Source: Azospirillum doebereinerae
GTDB lineage: Bacteria > Pseudomonadota > Alphaproteobacteria > Azospirillales > Azospirillaceae
DNA: 64,000 bases
Direction: 5' to 3'
Assembly: GCF_003989665.1 (NCBI RefSeq)
Contig: NZ_RZIJ01000013.1
Coordinates: 124,001 to 188,000, forward strand
Below are positions 1-8,550 of this stretch, one piece after another. Every line of letters begins with the position of its first letter. Position 1 is the first letter of the stretch. Position numbers and translations under genes: made by a program. The notes under the pieces are model-generated. The model had not been told where the DNA came from and ran no database searches. It saw nothing but the letters and a program-made list of their open reading frames with translations.

Positions 1-580
1 GTGGCGGCAGGGCCTCCAGGCGCAGGGCTTGGCCGGGGCGCAAGGCGACGCGCAAATTGGCGGCCTCGAACCGCTCCCAAGCCTCGCCGGAGCCGTCGTC
101 GAGACCGTCCCCGGTTTCCCCCGGTTCGCCGGACCGGGGGAAGTCCTCCGACAGAGCTGACAGCCGGGCGAACAGGCCGCTGCCCAGCTGCTCCTCCAGG
201 CTTGGTCCCTCGGTCGCCACGCGGACGAAGACCAGCCGGCCGCAGCGCGCCAGCGAGGCCGGATTCAGCGCCAGCCGGCGGCGGCCCTCCGCGTTAAGCT
301 GGAAGTCGGTCGGGTTGAAGGGCAGCCCCACTGGCACGCCCTCGGCGTCGAAGGTCCAGCCGTGGTAGGGGCAACGCAGCGGGCCGCAGCCGGACGGATC
401 GTCGTGGATGACGGCGAAGCGGTGGGTGCAGACGTTGCGGAAGGCGACCACCCGTCCCTTCAGGTTCTGTGCCACCAGCGGCACGGCGCCGACGCGGGTG
501 GTGACGAAGGCGTTGGGCACCGCGAGGTCGTCCTCGGTGCACAGGTAGAACCAGCGGGTGTCGGGCATGGCCTCGGTCAT
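1..580 (-). CDS. Rieske [2Fe-2S] oxygenase, N-terminal part (runs off left edge)
   Basis: The reading frame starts at an ATG on the minus strand and continues beyond the left edge, so only about 193 residues are visible. A complete Rieske cluster is present: C51-T-H53 and, 17 residues later, C70-P-Y-H73, the CxH...CxxH ligand pattern of ring-hydroxylating oxygenases. The catalytic mononuclear iron domain would lie off the window. In such enzymes the Rieske centre passes electrons to an iron that hydroxylates or demethylates the substrate; the substrate here is unknown. It lies 27 bp downstream of an SDR and on the same strand, so the two are probably co-transcribed. Together with the divergent KAS III-like gene this looks like a small acyl- or sugar-modifying set next to glycosylation genes (inference). 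Confidence 0.85.
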   Translation of the reverse strand, partial: MTEAMPDTRWFYLCTEDDLAVPNAFVTTRVGAVPLVAQNLKGRVVAFRNVCTHRFAVIHDDPSGCGPLRCPYHGWTFDAEGVPVGLPFNPTDFQLNAEGRRRLALNPASLARCGRLVFVRVATEGPSLEEQLGSGLFARLSALSEDFPRSGEPGETGDGLDDGSGEAWERFEAANLRVALRPGQALRLEALPP

Positions 581-607
581 GGGTAGTCCGGTTCGGGGGG
601 CGGGAGG

Positions 608-1384
608 TCAGGCGGTGCGTCCGCCGTCCACGGTGACGATGGACCCCGTCATCCAGCGGCTGGTGTCGGCGAGCAGATAGGCGATCATGTGGGCGATGTC
701 GTCGGGGTGGCCGAAGCCCAGCGGCTGGAGCGTGCGTAGATGCTCGTACTGTTCGGCCGTCAGTTTCTGCTTGCCGCGCTCGATCAGCTCGGTCTCGACG
801 ATGGAGGGGACGACGCAGTTGACGCGGATGCCGTCGCCCAGCAACTCCACCGCCAGCCCCTTGGTGGCAGCGATGATGCCGCCCTTGCTGGCGGCGTAGA
901 CGACGTTGCCGGGCGAAGCCGCCGTGGCGGCGGTGGAGGAGATCAGCGCGATCGCCGCCCGCTCCGCGTGGCAGCCCTTCTGCCGCAGCCCGCGCGCGAG
1001 GGCGAGCGCGCTGCCCAGGTTGGCCCGCATCACCTCGTCGAAGAAAGCGGCGGAGAAGATGCGGATCGGCCGCAGGGTCTGGATGCCGGCGCAATGGGCG
1101 ATGCCGTGCAGCGGCCCGTAGGCGGCGGCCTGCGCCTTCACCCAGCCGGGCACCGCCTCCAGATCCGACAGGTCGAAGGGGGCGGCCGCGTGGCCCTTCC
1201 CCGCCAGCAATCCGGCGGTCTCCTCCAGCCGTCCGGCGTCGCGGCCGTTCAGCAGGACCCGCGCCCCCAGCCGCGACAGCATCACCGCCGTCGCCCGGCC
1301 GATCCCGGCCGAAGCCCCGGTCACCAGCATCAGGCGGCCGGACAGGTCCATCGGGTTGTAGACGGCGGTCATGGGCGGCGTCAT
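608..1384 (-). CDS. Short-chain dehydrogenase/reductase (SDR)
   Basis: Classical SDR of about 258 residues. The NAD(P)-binding motif TGASAGIG is at residues 22-29, a catalytic Ser lies in the ISS segment, the YxxxK pair lies in VVYAASKGG, and the C-terminus ends in the usual VDGGRT-like tail. The likely role is NAD(P)H-dependent reduction of a keto group, such as a 3-oxoacyl thioester or keto-sugar. Two in-frame ATGs (1384 and 1372) are possible starts; I keep the outer one. It is followed closely by the Rieske gene and is divergent from the KAS III-like gene, so a condensing enzyme plus reductase pair making a short hydroxyacyl group is plausible (inference). A much longer open frame on this strand runs antisense through the KAS III gene and is not coding. 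Confidence 0.9.
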   Translation of the reverse strand: MTPPMTAVYNPMDLSGRLMLVTGASAGIGRATAVMLSRLGARVLLNGRDAGRLEETAGLLAGKGHAAAPFDLSDLEAVPGWVKAQAAAYGPLHGIAHCAGIQTLRPIRIFSAAFFDEVMRANLGSALALARGLRQKGCHAERAAIALISSTAATAASPGNVVYAASKGGIIAATKGLAVELLGDGIRVNCVVPSIVETELIERGKQKLTAEQYEHLRTLQPLGFGHPDDIAHMIAYLLADTSRWMTGSIVTVDGGRTA

Positions 1385-1546
1385 GGGCGGCGGAATCCGG
1401 TCACGTGGAGGATGGGCGACCTTAGCACAGGCGGTCTTTCCGTCACGGTATAGAGGGTTCGATATTTGCCGGTCGTTAGGGCATTTTGTCGTAGGCTGGC
1501 CTCCGGTTCCGACCAAGCTTCCTCTGGAAGCTCCAATACGTAAGGA

Positions 1547-1558
1547 CATGATATCATG
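1547..1558. promoter_or_regulatory. Perfect 12-bp palindrome CATGATATCATG over a start codon
   Basis: CATGATATCATG reads the same on both strands, and its last ATG is the start codon of the KAS III-like gene. An AAGGA ribosome-binding site sits just upstream. The palindrome could be an operator or chance. Related ATCATGAT-type palindromes recur near the partition-like genes at 31-38 kb. Confidence 0.35.
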
Positions 1559-2650
1559 AAAGCGATCGTCGACGGTGTCCGGATCGCGGGCTTGCGCGCC
1601 GTGGTGCCGCCGCAGCGCCATTCCTTCGTCGAGGATCCCGGCATCTTCACGCCGGAGGAGGTGAGGAAACTGGCCGCGACCATCGGCGTCCACGAACGCC
1701 GCGTCCTGCCCCCGCCCTACTGCGCGTCGGACCTTTGCGTCGCGGCGGCCGAGGGGCTGATGGCCCAGCTCGACTGGGATCCGGCCAGCGTCGAGGTGCT
1801 GGTCTTCGTCTCGCAGGACGCCGACTACGTGCTGCCGGCGACCGCCTGCATCATGCAGAAGCGGCTCGGCCTGCCGACCAGCGCGGCGGCCTTCGACGTT
1901 CCGCTGGGGTGTTCCGGCTACGTCTACGGGCTGTGGATCGCGTCTCGGTTGCTGGGCGGCTCGACCGCCAAGCGCGCGCTGGTGCTGTGCGGCGACAACG
2001 CGACGCGCCACCTGCACCCGGAGGACCGCGCCACCCTGCCCCTGTTCGGCGACGCCGGCTCGGCGACCGCCCTGGAGGTCGATCCGGACGCCACGCCGAT
2101 GCCGGTGGTGATCGGCACCGACGGCGCCGGCGCCCCCCACATCTTCGTGAAGGCCGGCGGCAAGCGGCATTCCCTGATCCCGCCGGTCGCATCCGCCGCC
2201 ACCGCCCGCGACCCGGAGGCCGAGGCCCGGCTGGAGCGCGAGTCCCGCCTGACCCTGAACGGGGCGGAGGTCTTCGCCTTCACGCTGCGCGCTGTCCCGC
2301 CGCTGCTGCGCGAAACGCTGGAGCACGCCGGCACCGACGTCGACGGCATCGACTGGTTCGTCCTGCACCAGGCCAACGCCTTCATGCTGGAGCACCTGCG
2401 CAAGCGCGTGAAGGCGCCGGCCGGGAAGTTCGTGATCGACATGCAGGGCTTCGGCAACACCAGCTCCGCCTCCATCCCGCTGGCCATCTGCAACGGCCTG
2501 GGAGCCAGCGTGGCGACCGGCCGCCGCCGGACGCTGATGGCCGGCTTCGGGGTGGGGTGGTCCTGGGGCGCCATGGTGGCCGACATCGGGCCGATTCCGG
2601 AGCCTCGGGTGGTCGATCTGCCGGAGGGCTATCCGGTGCTGGTGGTGTGA
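1556..2650 (+). CDS. 3-oxoacyl-ACP synthase III-like protein (KAS III/FabH family)
   Basis: Thiolase-fold condensing enzyme of 364 residues. The Cys-His-Asn triad of KAS III is visible: C119 in PLGCSGY, H271 in LHQANAF and N301 in GFGNTSSAS. The family condenses an acyl-CoA with malonyl-ACP. A copy beside glycosylation genes and an SDR is more likely to make a special short acyl group than to serve bulk fatty-acid synthesis; FabH-like genes are known from flagellin-glycosylation islands where a hydroxybutyryl group is added to an amino sugar. That specific role is inference. It starts at an ATG behind AAGGA and is divergent from the SDR/Rieske pair, so the 170 bp between them probably holds both promoters. 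Confidence 0.9.
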   Translation: MKAIVDGVRIAGLRAVVPPQRHSFVEDPGIFTPEEVRKLAATIGVHERRVLPPPYCASDLCVAAAEGLMAQLDWDPASVEVLVFVSQDADYVLPATACIMQKRLGLPTSAAAFDVPLGCSGYVYGLWIASRLLGGSTAKRALVLCGDNATRHLHPEDRATLPLFGDAGSATALEVDPDATPMPVVIGTDGAGAPHIFVKAGGKRHSLIPPVASAATARDPEAEARLERESRLTLNGAEVFAFTLRAVPPLLRETLEHAGTDVDGIDWFVLHQANAFMLEHLRKRVKAPAGKFVIDMQGFGNTSSASIPLAICNGLGASVATGRRRTLMAGFGVGWSWGAMVADIGPIPEPRVVDLPEGYPVLVV

Positions 2651-3002
2651 AAGCCGTTCCGACGACTTGACTGAAGCGCCTCAACCGTCAACTGATTCGC
2701 GGTTTTCTGGCCGATGGTCCTTCAAAGCAAGGATCAAAACCGGTCTGGAGGCAAGCGCAGATCAAAGACTTCAGCCCGCCAGACCGGAGTTGCAATAGGA
2801 ACTCCAGGCTTCTGCTGGAAAAAGAACCAAGGGGATAGTGGGAAAGGGTTGGATATGCAGGAAAGGTTGAACTTCCCGTCGATAAATCTGCCGTCTCTTT
2901 CAAAATGGTTCTCTATTTCCAAGATTAGGGCAAAAATCATATATTTTACTTGAAATCCGTGATGATAATTTTTAATGCTTTTCAAAAGAAGGCTCGTTCA
3001 GA
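2651..3002. other. Intergenic stretch, no gene seen
   Basis: About 350 bp between the KAS III-like gene and the first glycosyltransferase. The right half (about 2880-2990) is clearly AT-rich compared with its surroundings and probably contains the promoter of the glycosylation run. The short open frames here have no recognisable protein. No convincing terminator was found. Confidence 0.5.
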
Positions 3003-4286
3003 ATGCGCATTCTCATGGTCAGCATGGCCGATCGGGGAGGTGGAGCGGAAAGAATTGCGCTCCGGCTTACCGTCGGTTTGCAAAATGCAGGTCATGAAGC
3101 GGTGCTGGCTGTTGGTTTCAAGCATCTCGCTTATCCCTGGGTGCATCCTCTGTCGCGAGATCGCAACCAACCAGCCCGCAACCGGGATGCTCCGCCCCCT
3201 GCCGGCCCGGACGACCGCAAGTGGTCTCTGCGCGCCGGAGTTGAAGATTTTTTCTATCCTGGGAGCTGGGACCTGTTGGAGGCCATGGATGGGTGGCCGG
3301 ATCTCGTCCATCTGCACAACCTCCACACCGGTTATTTCGACCTCCGCGTTCTTCCCTGGTTGAGCGCGCAGGTTCCCGTGGTGATGACCCTTCACGATTG
3401 TTGGTTGTTGAGCGGGCATTGCGCCCATCCGCTCGGCTGCGAACGGTGGCGTGGCGGATGCGGGGCCTGTCCTGATCTGTCGATCTATCCACCGCTCCTC
3501 CGGGACAACACGGCAAACAACTGGGCGCGCAAGCGTGAAATTCTGGCCTCCAGCCGTTTCTCCCTGATCGGACCATGCGACTGGCTGCGCAAGCGGGCGG
3601 AGGACAGCCTTCCGAAATCGTCTCTGCACGTCACCGCTACCGTTCCGAACGGCATCAACACCAGCGTCTTCCGGCCTGCCGATCAAGCGGCGGCACGCGC
3701 GCGCCTTGGGTTGCCCAAGGATGCCGCTATCGCGCTCTATGTCGCCAATGGCGGACTCGCCAACCCCTGGCGCGATCCAGAGAGCCTATGCCAAGCCATC
3801 ATGGCCGCAGCGATCACCCTGGCGCCGCGTCGCCTCATCCTCCTCGTCGTCGGCGGCACGGCGGAGGGAGGGGGCTTTACCCCGCCGCAAGACATAGAGA
3901 TCTGGCAGTGCGCCTTCACGGATGATGCCAGTCAGCTTCTGGATGCCTATCACGCGGCCGACCTGCTCGTGCATCCGGCATGGGCGGACAGCTTTCCGAC
4001 CGTGGTCCTGGAGGCCATGGCCTGCGGGCTTCCGGTCGTCGCCACCGCCGTCGATGGGATTCCAGAACAGGTCATTGCCGGGGAAACTGGATTGCTCGTC
4101 CCGCCCGGTGAGGGCCTGAAGCTCGCGCAGGCCATCTTGACGGTGTTGCAGAATGACGCCATGCGGAGCCGGATGAGTGTGGCTGGGCGTCGCAGGGCAT
4201 TGGAACATTTCGATGAGCGTGTGATGATCGACCGCTATCTTGCACTCTACGCCGATATTCTGGCCTCATCCGGAGGCAGCGCATGA
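3003..4286 (+). CDS. Glycosyltransferase family 4 (GT-B fold)
   Basis: Protein of 427 residues with a Rossmann-like start (MRILMVSMADRGGGAERIA), a central VPNGINTSVF segment that is typical of GT4 enzymes at the domain hinge, and the donor-binding region DSFPTVVLEAMACGLPVVAT with GETGLLVPPG. These enzymes transfer a sugar from a nucleotide donor to a growing glycan on the cytoplasmic side. The donor cannot be told from sequence. Its stop overlaps the next start in an ATGA quadruplet, so it is translationally coupled to the methyltransferase-deacetylase. It opens the co-directional glycosylation run. Confidence 0.9.
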   Translation: MRILMVSMADRGGGAERIALRLTVGLQNAGHEAVLAVGFKHLAYPWVHPLSRDRNQPARNRDAPPPAGPDDRKWSLRAGVEDFFYPGSWDLLEAMDGWPDLVHLHNLHTGYFDLRVLPWLSAQVPVVMTLHDCWLLSGHCAHPLGCERWRGGCGACPDLSIYPPLLRDNTANNWARKREILASSRFSLIGPCDWLRKRAEDSLPKSSLHVTATVPNGINTSVFRPADQAAARARLGLPKDAAIALYVANGGLANPWRDPESLCQAIMAAAITLAPRRLILLVVGGTAEGGGFTPPQDIEIWQCAFTDDASQLLDAYHAADLLVHPAWADSFPTVVLEAMACGLPVVATAVDGIPEQVIAGETGLLVPPGEGLKLAQAILTVLQNDAMRSRMSVAGRRRALEHFDERVMIDRYLALYADILASSGGSA

Positions 4287-5950
4287 ATCGTGACCGCCGC
4301 TGGATCGAAATCCTGTCCGATGCCCTTGCGGACGGACGCCCCGTTAGCCGCGTCTTTGGTCTCGACCGGGGCCGCCCCATCGATCGCTATTACATAGAGA
4401 ACTTCCTCAGCGTCCACGCGCCGGCAATCCGGGGTCGGGTGCTGGAGGTTGGAGACGCCACCTACACACGGCGTTATGGTGGCGAGCGGGTGACGCAGGC
4501 CGACGTTCTTCACGCCACGGGGGACGGGACCAAAGACGTCATTGTCAGCGATCTGGCCACCGGCGCCCTCGAAATCGCCTCCGAAACCTATGACTGCATC
4601 ATCCTGACGCAGACCCTTCATTTCATCCATGATATGCGCGCCGCTTTGGAGGCGTTGCGGCGCATCCTCAAACCGGGCGGAACGCTGCTCGCCACAATGG
4701 CCGGCATCACGCAAATCAGCCGCTACGACATGGATCGCTGGGGAGACCAATGGCGATTGACCATCCGTAGCGCGCAGGAACTGTTCGACGCCGTCTTCAT
4801 CGGGGACGGCGTGAGGATCGACCGTTTCGGCAATTCCGTTGCCGTCACGGCCTTCCTCAACGGCCTCGCCATCGAGGACATGCCTCCCGGCAGCCTCGAT
4901 CCGATCGACCCCGATTATGAAGTTACGATCACCGCCGCCGTCACAAAGGCCCAACTGCCGCCAAAACCGCGCGCCGGCAACCCAGGGCGCGCGGTGGTCC
5001 TGATGTACCACCGCGTCGCCCTTCTGGAAAGCGACCCACAGCTCCTGGCGGTAAACCCGGAGCGTTTTCGCGAACACATGGCGGCGCTGCGCAGCATCGG
5101 CACTCCGGTCCCCCTATCCCGAATCGCCGATGGGCTGCGCACCGGCACCCTGCCCGAGCGGGCCATCGCCGTGACCTTCGATGACGGCTACGCAGACAAC
5201 CTCCATGTCGCCAAACCTCTGCTGGTGGATGCCGAAATTCCGGCCACAGTGTTCGTTTCCACCGGGACGCTGGGAACGGCGGCGGAATATTGGTGGGATG
5301 AACTGGAGCGCCTCATCCTGCTGCCCGAGCACCTGCCGTCGACACTGCACCTGAAGATCGGCAACGGGATGATCGAAGCTGATCGGATTGGGACATCTCC
5401 ACCGGAAAGAGGGGGATGGAATGTCCTGGATAAGGGCAGCCCGACGCCGCGGTCCGCACTCTACCGAAAGCTTCACGCCTGTCTCCTTGGCCTGAACGAG
5501 GCGGACGAAAGAATGCAGGCTCTTTTGGACCTTGCCCATTGGTCCGGTTGCCCTCTGCGTGGGCGTGACTCACACCGTCCGCTGGATGGTGACGGCGTAC
5601 GCTCCCTGGCGAGGGAGGGTCTGATCGAAATCGGAGCGCACACCGTTTCTCACCTGAATCTCGGACGCCTTGGGCTTGCCAAACAGCGGGAAGAAATTCT
5701 GCGGAGCCAGAAACATTTGGCCAGTGTCGTCGGCCGCCCGATCCGCGCCTTTGCCTATCCTTTCGGAAATTCCGGCAGCTTCGATGCCGGTACCGTCGCC
5801 TTGCTGGATAAGCTCGGTTTCACCGCCGCCGTCACCACGCGTCCGGATCCGGTCCGGGACGGGGATCATCCTTTGCTGGTGCCCAGGCTGTGCGTCCGTG
5901 ATTGGCCGACAGAGGAACTGGTCGCAAGAATTGCCGCATGGCTGGACTGA
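4283..5950 (+). CDS. SAM methyltransferase / polysaccharide deacetylase fusion
   Basis: Two-domain protein of 555 residues. Residues about 35-210 resemble a class I SAM methyltransferase (RGRVLEVGD as motif I, then YDCIILTQTLHF and LKPGGTLLATM). From about 235 on there is a NodB-type CE4 deacetylase domain: MYHRVAL, VTFDDGYADN with the metal-binding Asp, IGAHTVSHLNLG with the HxxxH metal ligands, and FAYPFG. The CE4 half should remove acetyl groups from N-acetyl sugars. The pairing suggests a bifunctional glycan modifier. The ATG overlaps the stop of the upstream glycosyltransferase and is preceded by GGAGG. Confidence 0.85.
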   Translation: MNRDRRWIEILSDALADGRPVSRVFGLDRGRPIDRYYIENFLSVHAPAIRGRVLEVGDATYTRRYGGERVTQADVLHATGDGTKDVIVSDLATGALEIASETYDCIILTQTLHFIHDMRAALEALRRILKPGGTLLATMAGITQISRYDMDRWGDQWRLTIRSAQELFDAVFIGDGVRIDRFGNSVAVTAFLNGLAIEDMPPGSLDPIDPDYEVTITAAVTKAQLPPKPRAGNPGRAVVLMYHRVALLESDPQLLAVNPERFREHMAALRSIGTPVPLSRIADGLRTGTLPERAIAVTFDDGYADNLHVAKPLLVDAEIPATVFVSTGTLGTAAEYWWDELERLILLPEHLPSTLHLKIGNGMIEADRIGTSPPERGGWNVLDKGSPTPRSALYRKLHACLLGLNEADERMQALLDLAHWSGCPLRGRDSHRPLDGDGVRSLAREGLIEIGAHTVSHLNLGRLGLAKQREEILRSQKHLASVVGRPIRAFAYPFGNSGSFDAGTVALLDKLGFTAAVTTRPDPVRDGDHPLLVPRLCVRDWPTEELVARIAAWLD

Positions 5951-6036
5951 CTGCGAGATTGTCATGAACGGCGATATGACCCTATATACGGCCCGATGAT
6001 GCACAGAGATTGCAGCTTTCTTAGGAAGACAAAGAA

Positions 6037-6849
6037 ATGAAAATTGAAACAGACTCTCTCGACGACCTGAGAAGCATTGCTATGCAAGCTCCGCGCAGGC
6101 AGTCAGGGATTTTAGTATTCAGAAATTTTGAGATTGAATATGATGATTTGCTGTCGTTGTATATGGAAATAAAAAATATATTCGAGAATCGAATTTATGA
6201 TTTTCGACCTGTTCCCGAGCGCTCCATGGTGATTGTGGACGGTGGCGCGCATCTTGGCCTTGCTGCCCTGCGTTTCCACAGCCTCTGTCCGGAAGCCCGC
6301 ATTCGCTGCTTCGAACCCGATCCAGGGATTTGTGCGATGTTGCGGCGGAACTTGGCACGCAACGGGCTCGCTAGCGTCGAGGTTGTGGAAAGCGGGTTGA
6401 GCGACTGCGAAGGCTTGAGCCGTTTCGAGGCCGACGGCGCGGATGGGGGCCGGATGATCGACGCCTCGGCTCCCCCGTCCGGGTCGATGACCATACACTC
6501 CGAACGTCTGTCCGCTCACATCGCGGCGCTGGGTGGACGGCTCGACTTTCTGAAGCTCAACATCGAAGGCATGGAACTGCCCGTTCTTCGGGAGCTTGAG
6601 GCGGTGGGGCAACTCGCCAGCATTGACCGGCTCGTTCTCGAATATCATGGCTGGGCGGGGGGAGAACAGCGGCTCGGGCCAGTCCTCGATCTACTCGACC
6701 GGAACGGCTTCCGTTACCTCGTCCATGATTTCGACCATGAAACCAACGCGGCAAGCAAGCCGCCCTTCCGCAACGCGGGCCAAACCACATGGTTCGCTCT
6801 TGTCTACGGATCGCGGGTCGATGCACCCCTTGGAGAAACGAGGACTTAA
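6037..6849 (+). CDS. FkbM family methyltransferase
   Basis: Protein of 270 residues with the FkbM signature: motif I VIVDGGAHLGLAALRF at about 66-82, the acidic RCFEPDPG loop that follows, and LDFLKLNIEGMELPVLREL, where the DxKxxxEG-like segment is conserved in the family. FkbM-type enzymes O-methylate sugars or polyketide hydroxyls, and members are common in glycan clusters. The ATG is preceded by AGGA about ten bases upstream. The first about 60 codons are noticeably AT-richer than the rest, which may mark a junction of different origin. Confidence 0.85.
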   Translation: MKIETDSLDDLRSIAMQAPRRQSGILVFRNFEIEYDDLLSLYMEIKNIFENRIYDFRPVPERSMVIVDGGAHLGLAALRFHSLCPEARIRCFEPDPGICAMLRRNLARNGLASVEVVESGLSDCEGLSRFEADGADGGRMIDASAPPSGSMTIHSERLSAHIAALGGRLDFLKLNIEGMELPVLRELEAVGQLASIDRLVLEYHGWAGGEQRLGPVLDLLDRNGFRYLVHDFDHETNAASKPPFRNAGQTTWFALVYGSRVDAPLGETRT

Positions 6850-7094
6850 AGATGAAGGGCCCCGCACCGGCCTCGGTTTTGCGTTGATTCAAACCAGCGC
6901 GGACCCAAGCCGGCCGATGCTACCTGCGGCATTCGATGGCTTCGCGGAACTGTTTTTCCACCAAGGCGGCGGTATGGGGAGTGAGTAAAAAAAGATTTTC
7001 TTTACCTTTGTCGCCAAGCATGCCCGATTGAGTCGAGCAACCGTCGGTGTATTCCACCCCGTCCACTCCGGTCGCGGCAGCCAGGGATTTGCAA

Positions 7095-8402
7095 ATGCGT
7101 GTCGGTGTTTACAGGCAGGTTCCCATGTCGAGTGGAGGGGCCTTCCAATATGAGGCAGGCTTGCTTGACGCTCTGTCTGACATAACGGGAAGCGTTTCTT
7201 ACGAACTGGTCTGCATCAACCATGCGAACGAGAGCTTGCGGGGCATTCTGCAATCCGGACAGTTGCGTTATGGCAACCTGCCGCTCCGGCCCCTGGGAGA
7301 GTTCCGGATTTCACAGCCCCCTCCGGAAAGTTTCCTGCAGGCTCCTCATGAGGATGCCTTGCCGGCTTCCTTCACCTTGTCGGACGAGATCGTGCCCGAT
7401 CCCATCGTGGGAGAAGCCCTGAGGGATGAAGGCATCGATCTTCTGTTTTCACTCCATGCAACGACGGCCGGTCCTGACTCCCTGCTCCCTTTCATCGCCC
7501 CAATCCATGACCTTCAACACCGCATTCAGCCTGAATTTCCAGAAGTGAGCGCCGGTGGAATTGCCGAAGCGCGCGAAGCGACTTTCCGGCGCATCTGCCG
7601 CTACGCGACCTTGGTGCTGGTCGATTCCGATGCAGGACGGAATGATGTGCTCCGCTACTACGGTGATTTGATCGATGGTGACCGTATCCGTGTCCTGCCC
7701 TATTTTCCGCCTGCCAGACGGGTACCGTCACCGGGGCCAAAGGACATCGCACGGGTCCGTAGCCGTTACTCCCTGCCCGAGCGTTTCTTTTTTTACCCGG
7801 CCCAATTCTGGAAACACAAGAACCATCGCCTGATTGTCGAGGCTCTCGCGCTTCTCGAAAAGACGAAAGGGGAACAGCTTCACGTCGTGTTCGCCGGCAC
7901 TTACACGGAGCGGGAGCGGGCAAGGAATTTTCTTGAGACGATGGCGCTTGCCGAAAATCTGGGCGTGCTTGCCCGGGTCCATTATCTGGGCTTCGTGCCC
8001 GATCGGGATATTCCGGCCCTTTACACACTGTCGGCCGGCCTCGTCATGCCCACCTTCTTCGGGCCCACCAACATGCCGCCACTGGAAGCGTGGAGTTTCG
8101 GCCGCCCGGTCATCATCACCGGGCTGCCCAGCATCCGCGCGCAGTTGGGGGATGGCGCCCTCTACATCGATCCGAGAGAACCGGCCTCATTGGCCCAGGC
8201 AATGCTTGCCCTCTGGCATAACGATGCTTTGGCCGAAAAGCTGGTAGCCAATGGAGCCCAACGCCTCGCCCTCTATTCCTACGAGGATTTCGCAAACGTT
8301 GTGCGCACTATCCTGGATGAGGGCGTCGACCGGGTCCGCCGGAACCGCAATCCGGCTTACCCGGTCACTTGGGCCCAAGCGTGCACAGAAAGGGGCGAAT
8401 GA
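7095..8402 (+). CDS. Glycosyltransferase family 4
   Basis: GT-B enzyme of about 435 residues from the ATG that opens MRVGVYRQVPMSSGGAFQYE. An upstream in-frame ATG adds 16 unlikely residues, and the paralogue at 57.5 kb begins at the equivalent Met. Diagnostic segments are PIHDLQHRIQPEFPEVSA, FFFYPAQFWKHKNHRLI and PTFFGPTNMPPLEAWSFGRPVI, the last being the donor-binding region. The paralogue at 57523-58797 shares nearly all of these blocks, and a decayed third copy lies at about 11.6 kb. It therefore belongs to a locally duplicated transferase set. The sugar donor is unknown. Confidence 0.88.
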   Translation: MRVGVYRQVPMSSGGAFQYEAGLLDALSDITGSVSYELVCINHANESLRGILQSGQLRYGNLPLRPLGEFRISQPPPESFLQAPHEDALPASFTLSDEIVPDPIVGEALRDEGIDLLFSLHATTAGPDSLLPFIAPIHDLQHRIQPEFPEVSAGGIAEAREATFRRICRYATLVLVDSDAGRNDVLRYYGDLIDGDRIRVLPYFPPARRVPSPGPKDIARVRSRYSLPERFFFYPAQFWKHKNHRLIVEALALLEKTKGEQLHVVFAGTYTERERARNFLETMALAENLGVLARVHYLGFVPDRDIPALYTLSAGLVMPTFFGPTNMPPLEAWSFGRPVIITGLPSIRAQLGDGALYIDPREPASLAQAMLALWHNDALAEKLVANGAQRLALYSYEDFANVVRTILDEGVDRVRRNRNPAYPVTWAQACTERGE

Positions 8403-8550
8403 TGGCTCTGTCTTGCTTCGAGGCACTCTTCCGTTCCGACTGGTGCACGCCATGGAGCGTGGCATCGGTTTTCCGGCATGCGGATGACGTTTGGAAAATG
8501 GGTTCGGATTTCATCCTGACCCTGCCCGGATTGTATGAAGAAGGCAGGGG

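Noticed and set aside
608-2395. Long minus-strand frame (595 codons) covering the SDR and the whole KAS III gene
   Set aside because: Only its last about 258 codons are a real SDR; the rest is antisense to a gene with a complete KAS III triad and reads as low-complexity GC-driven sequence.
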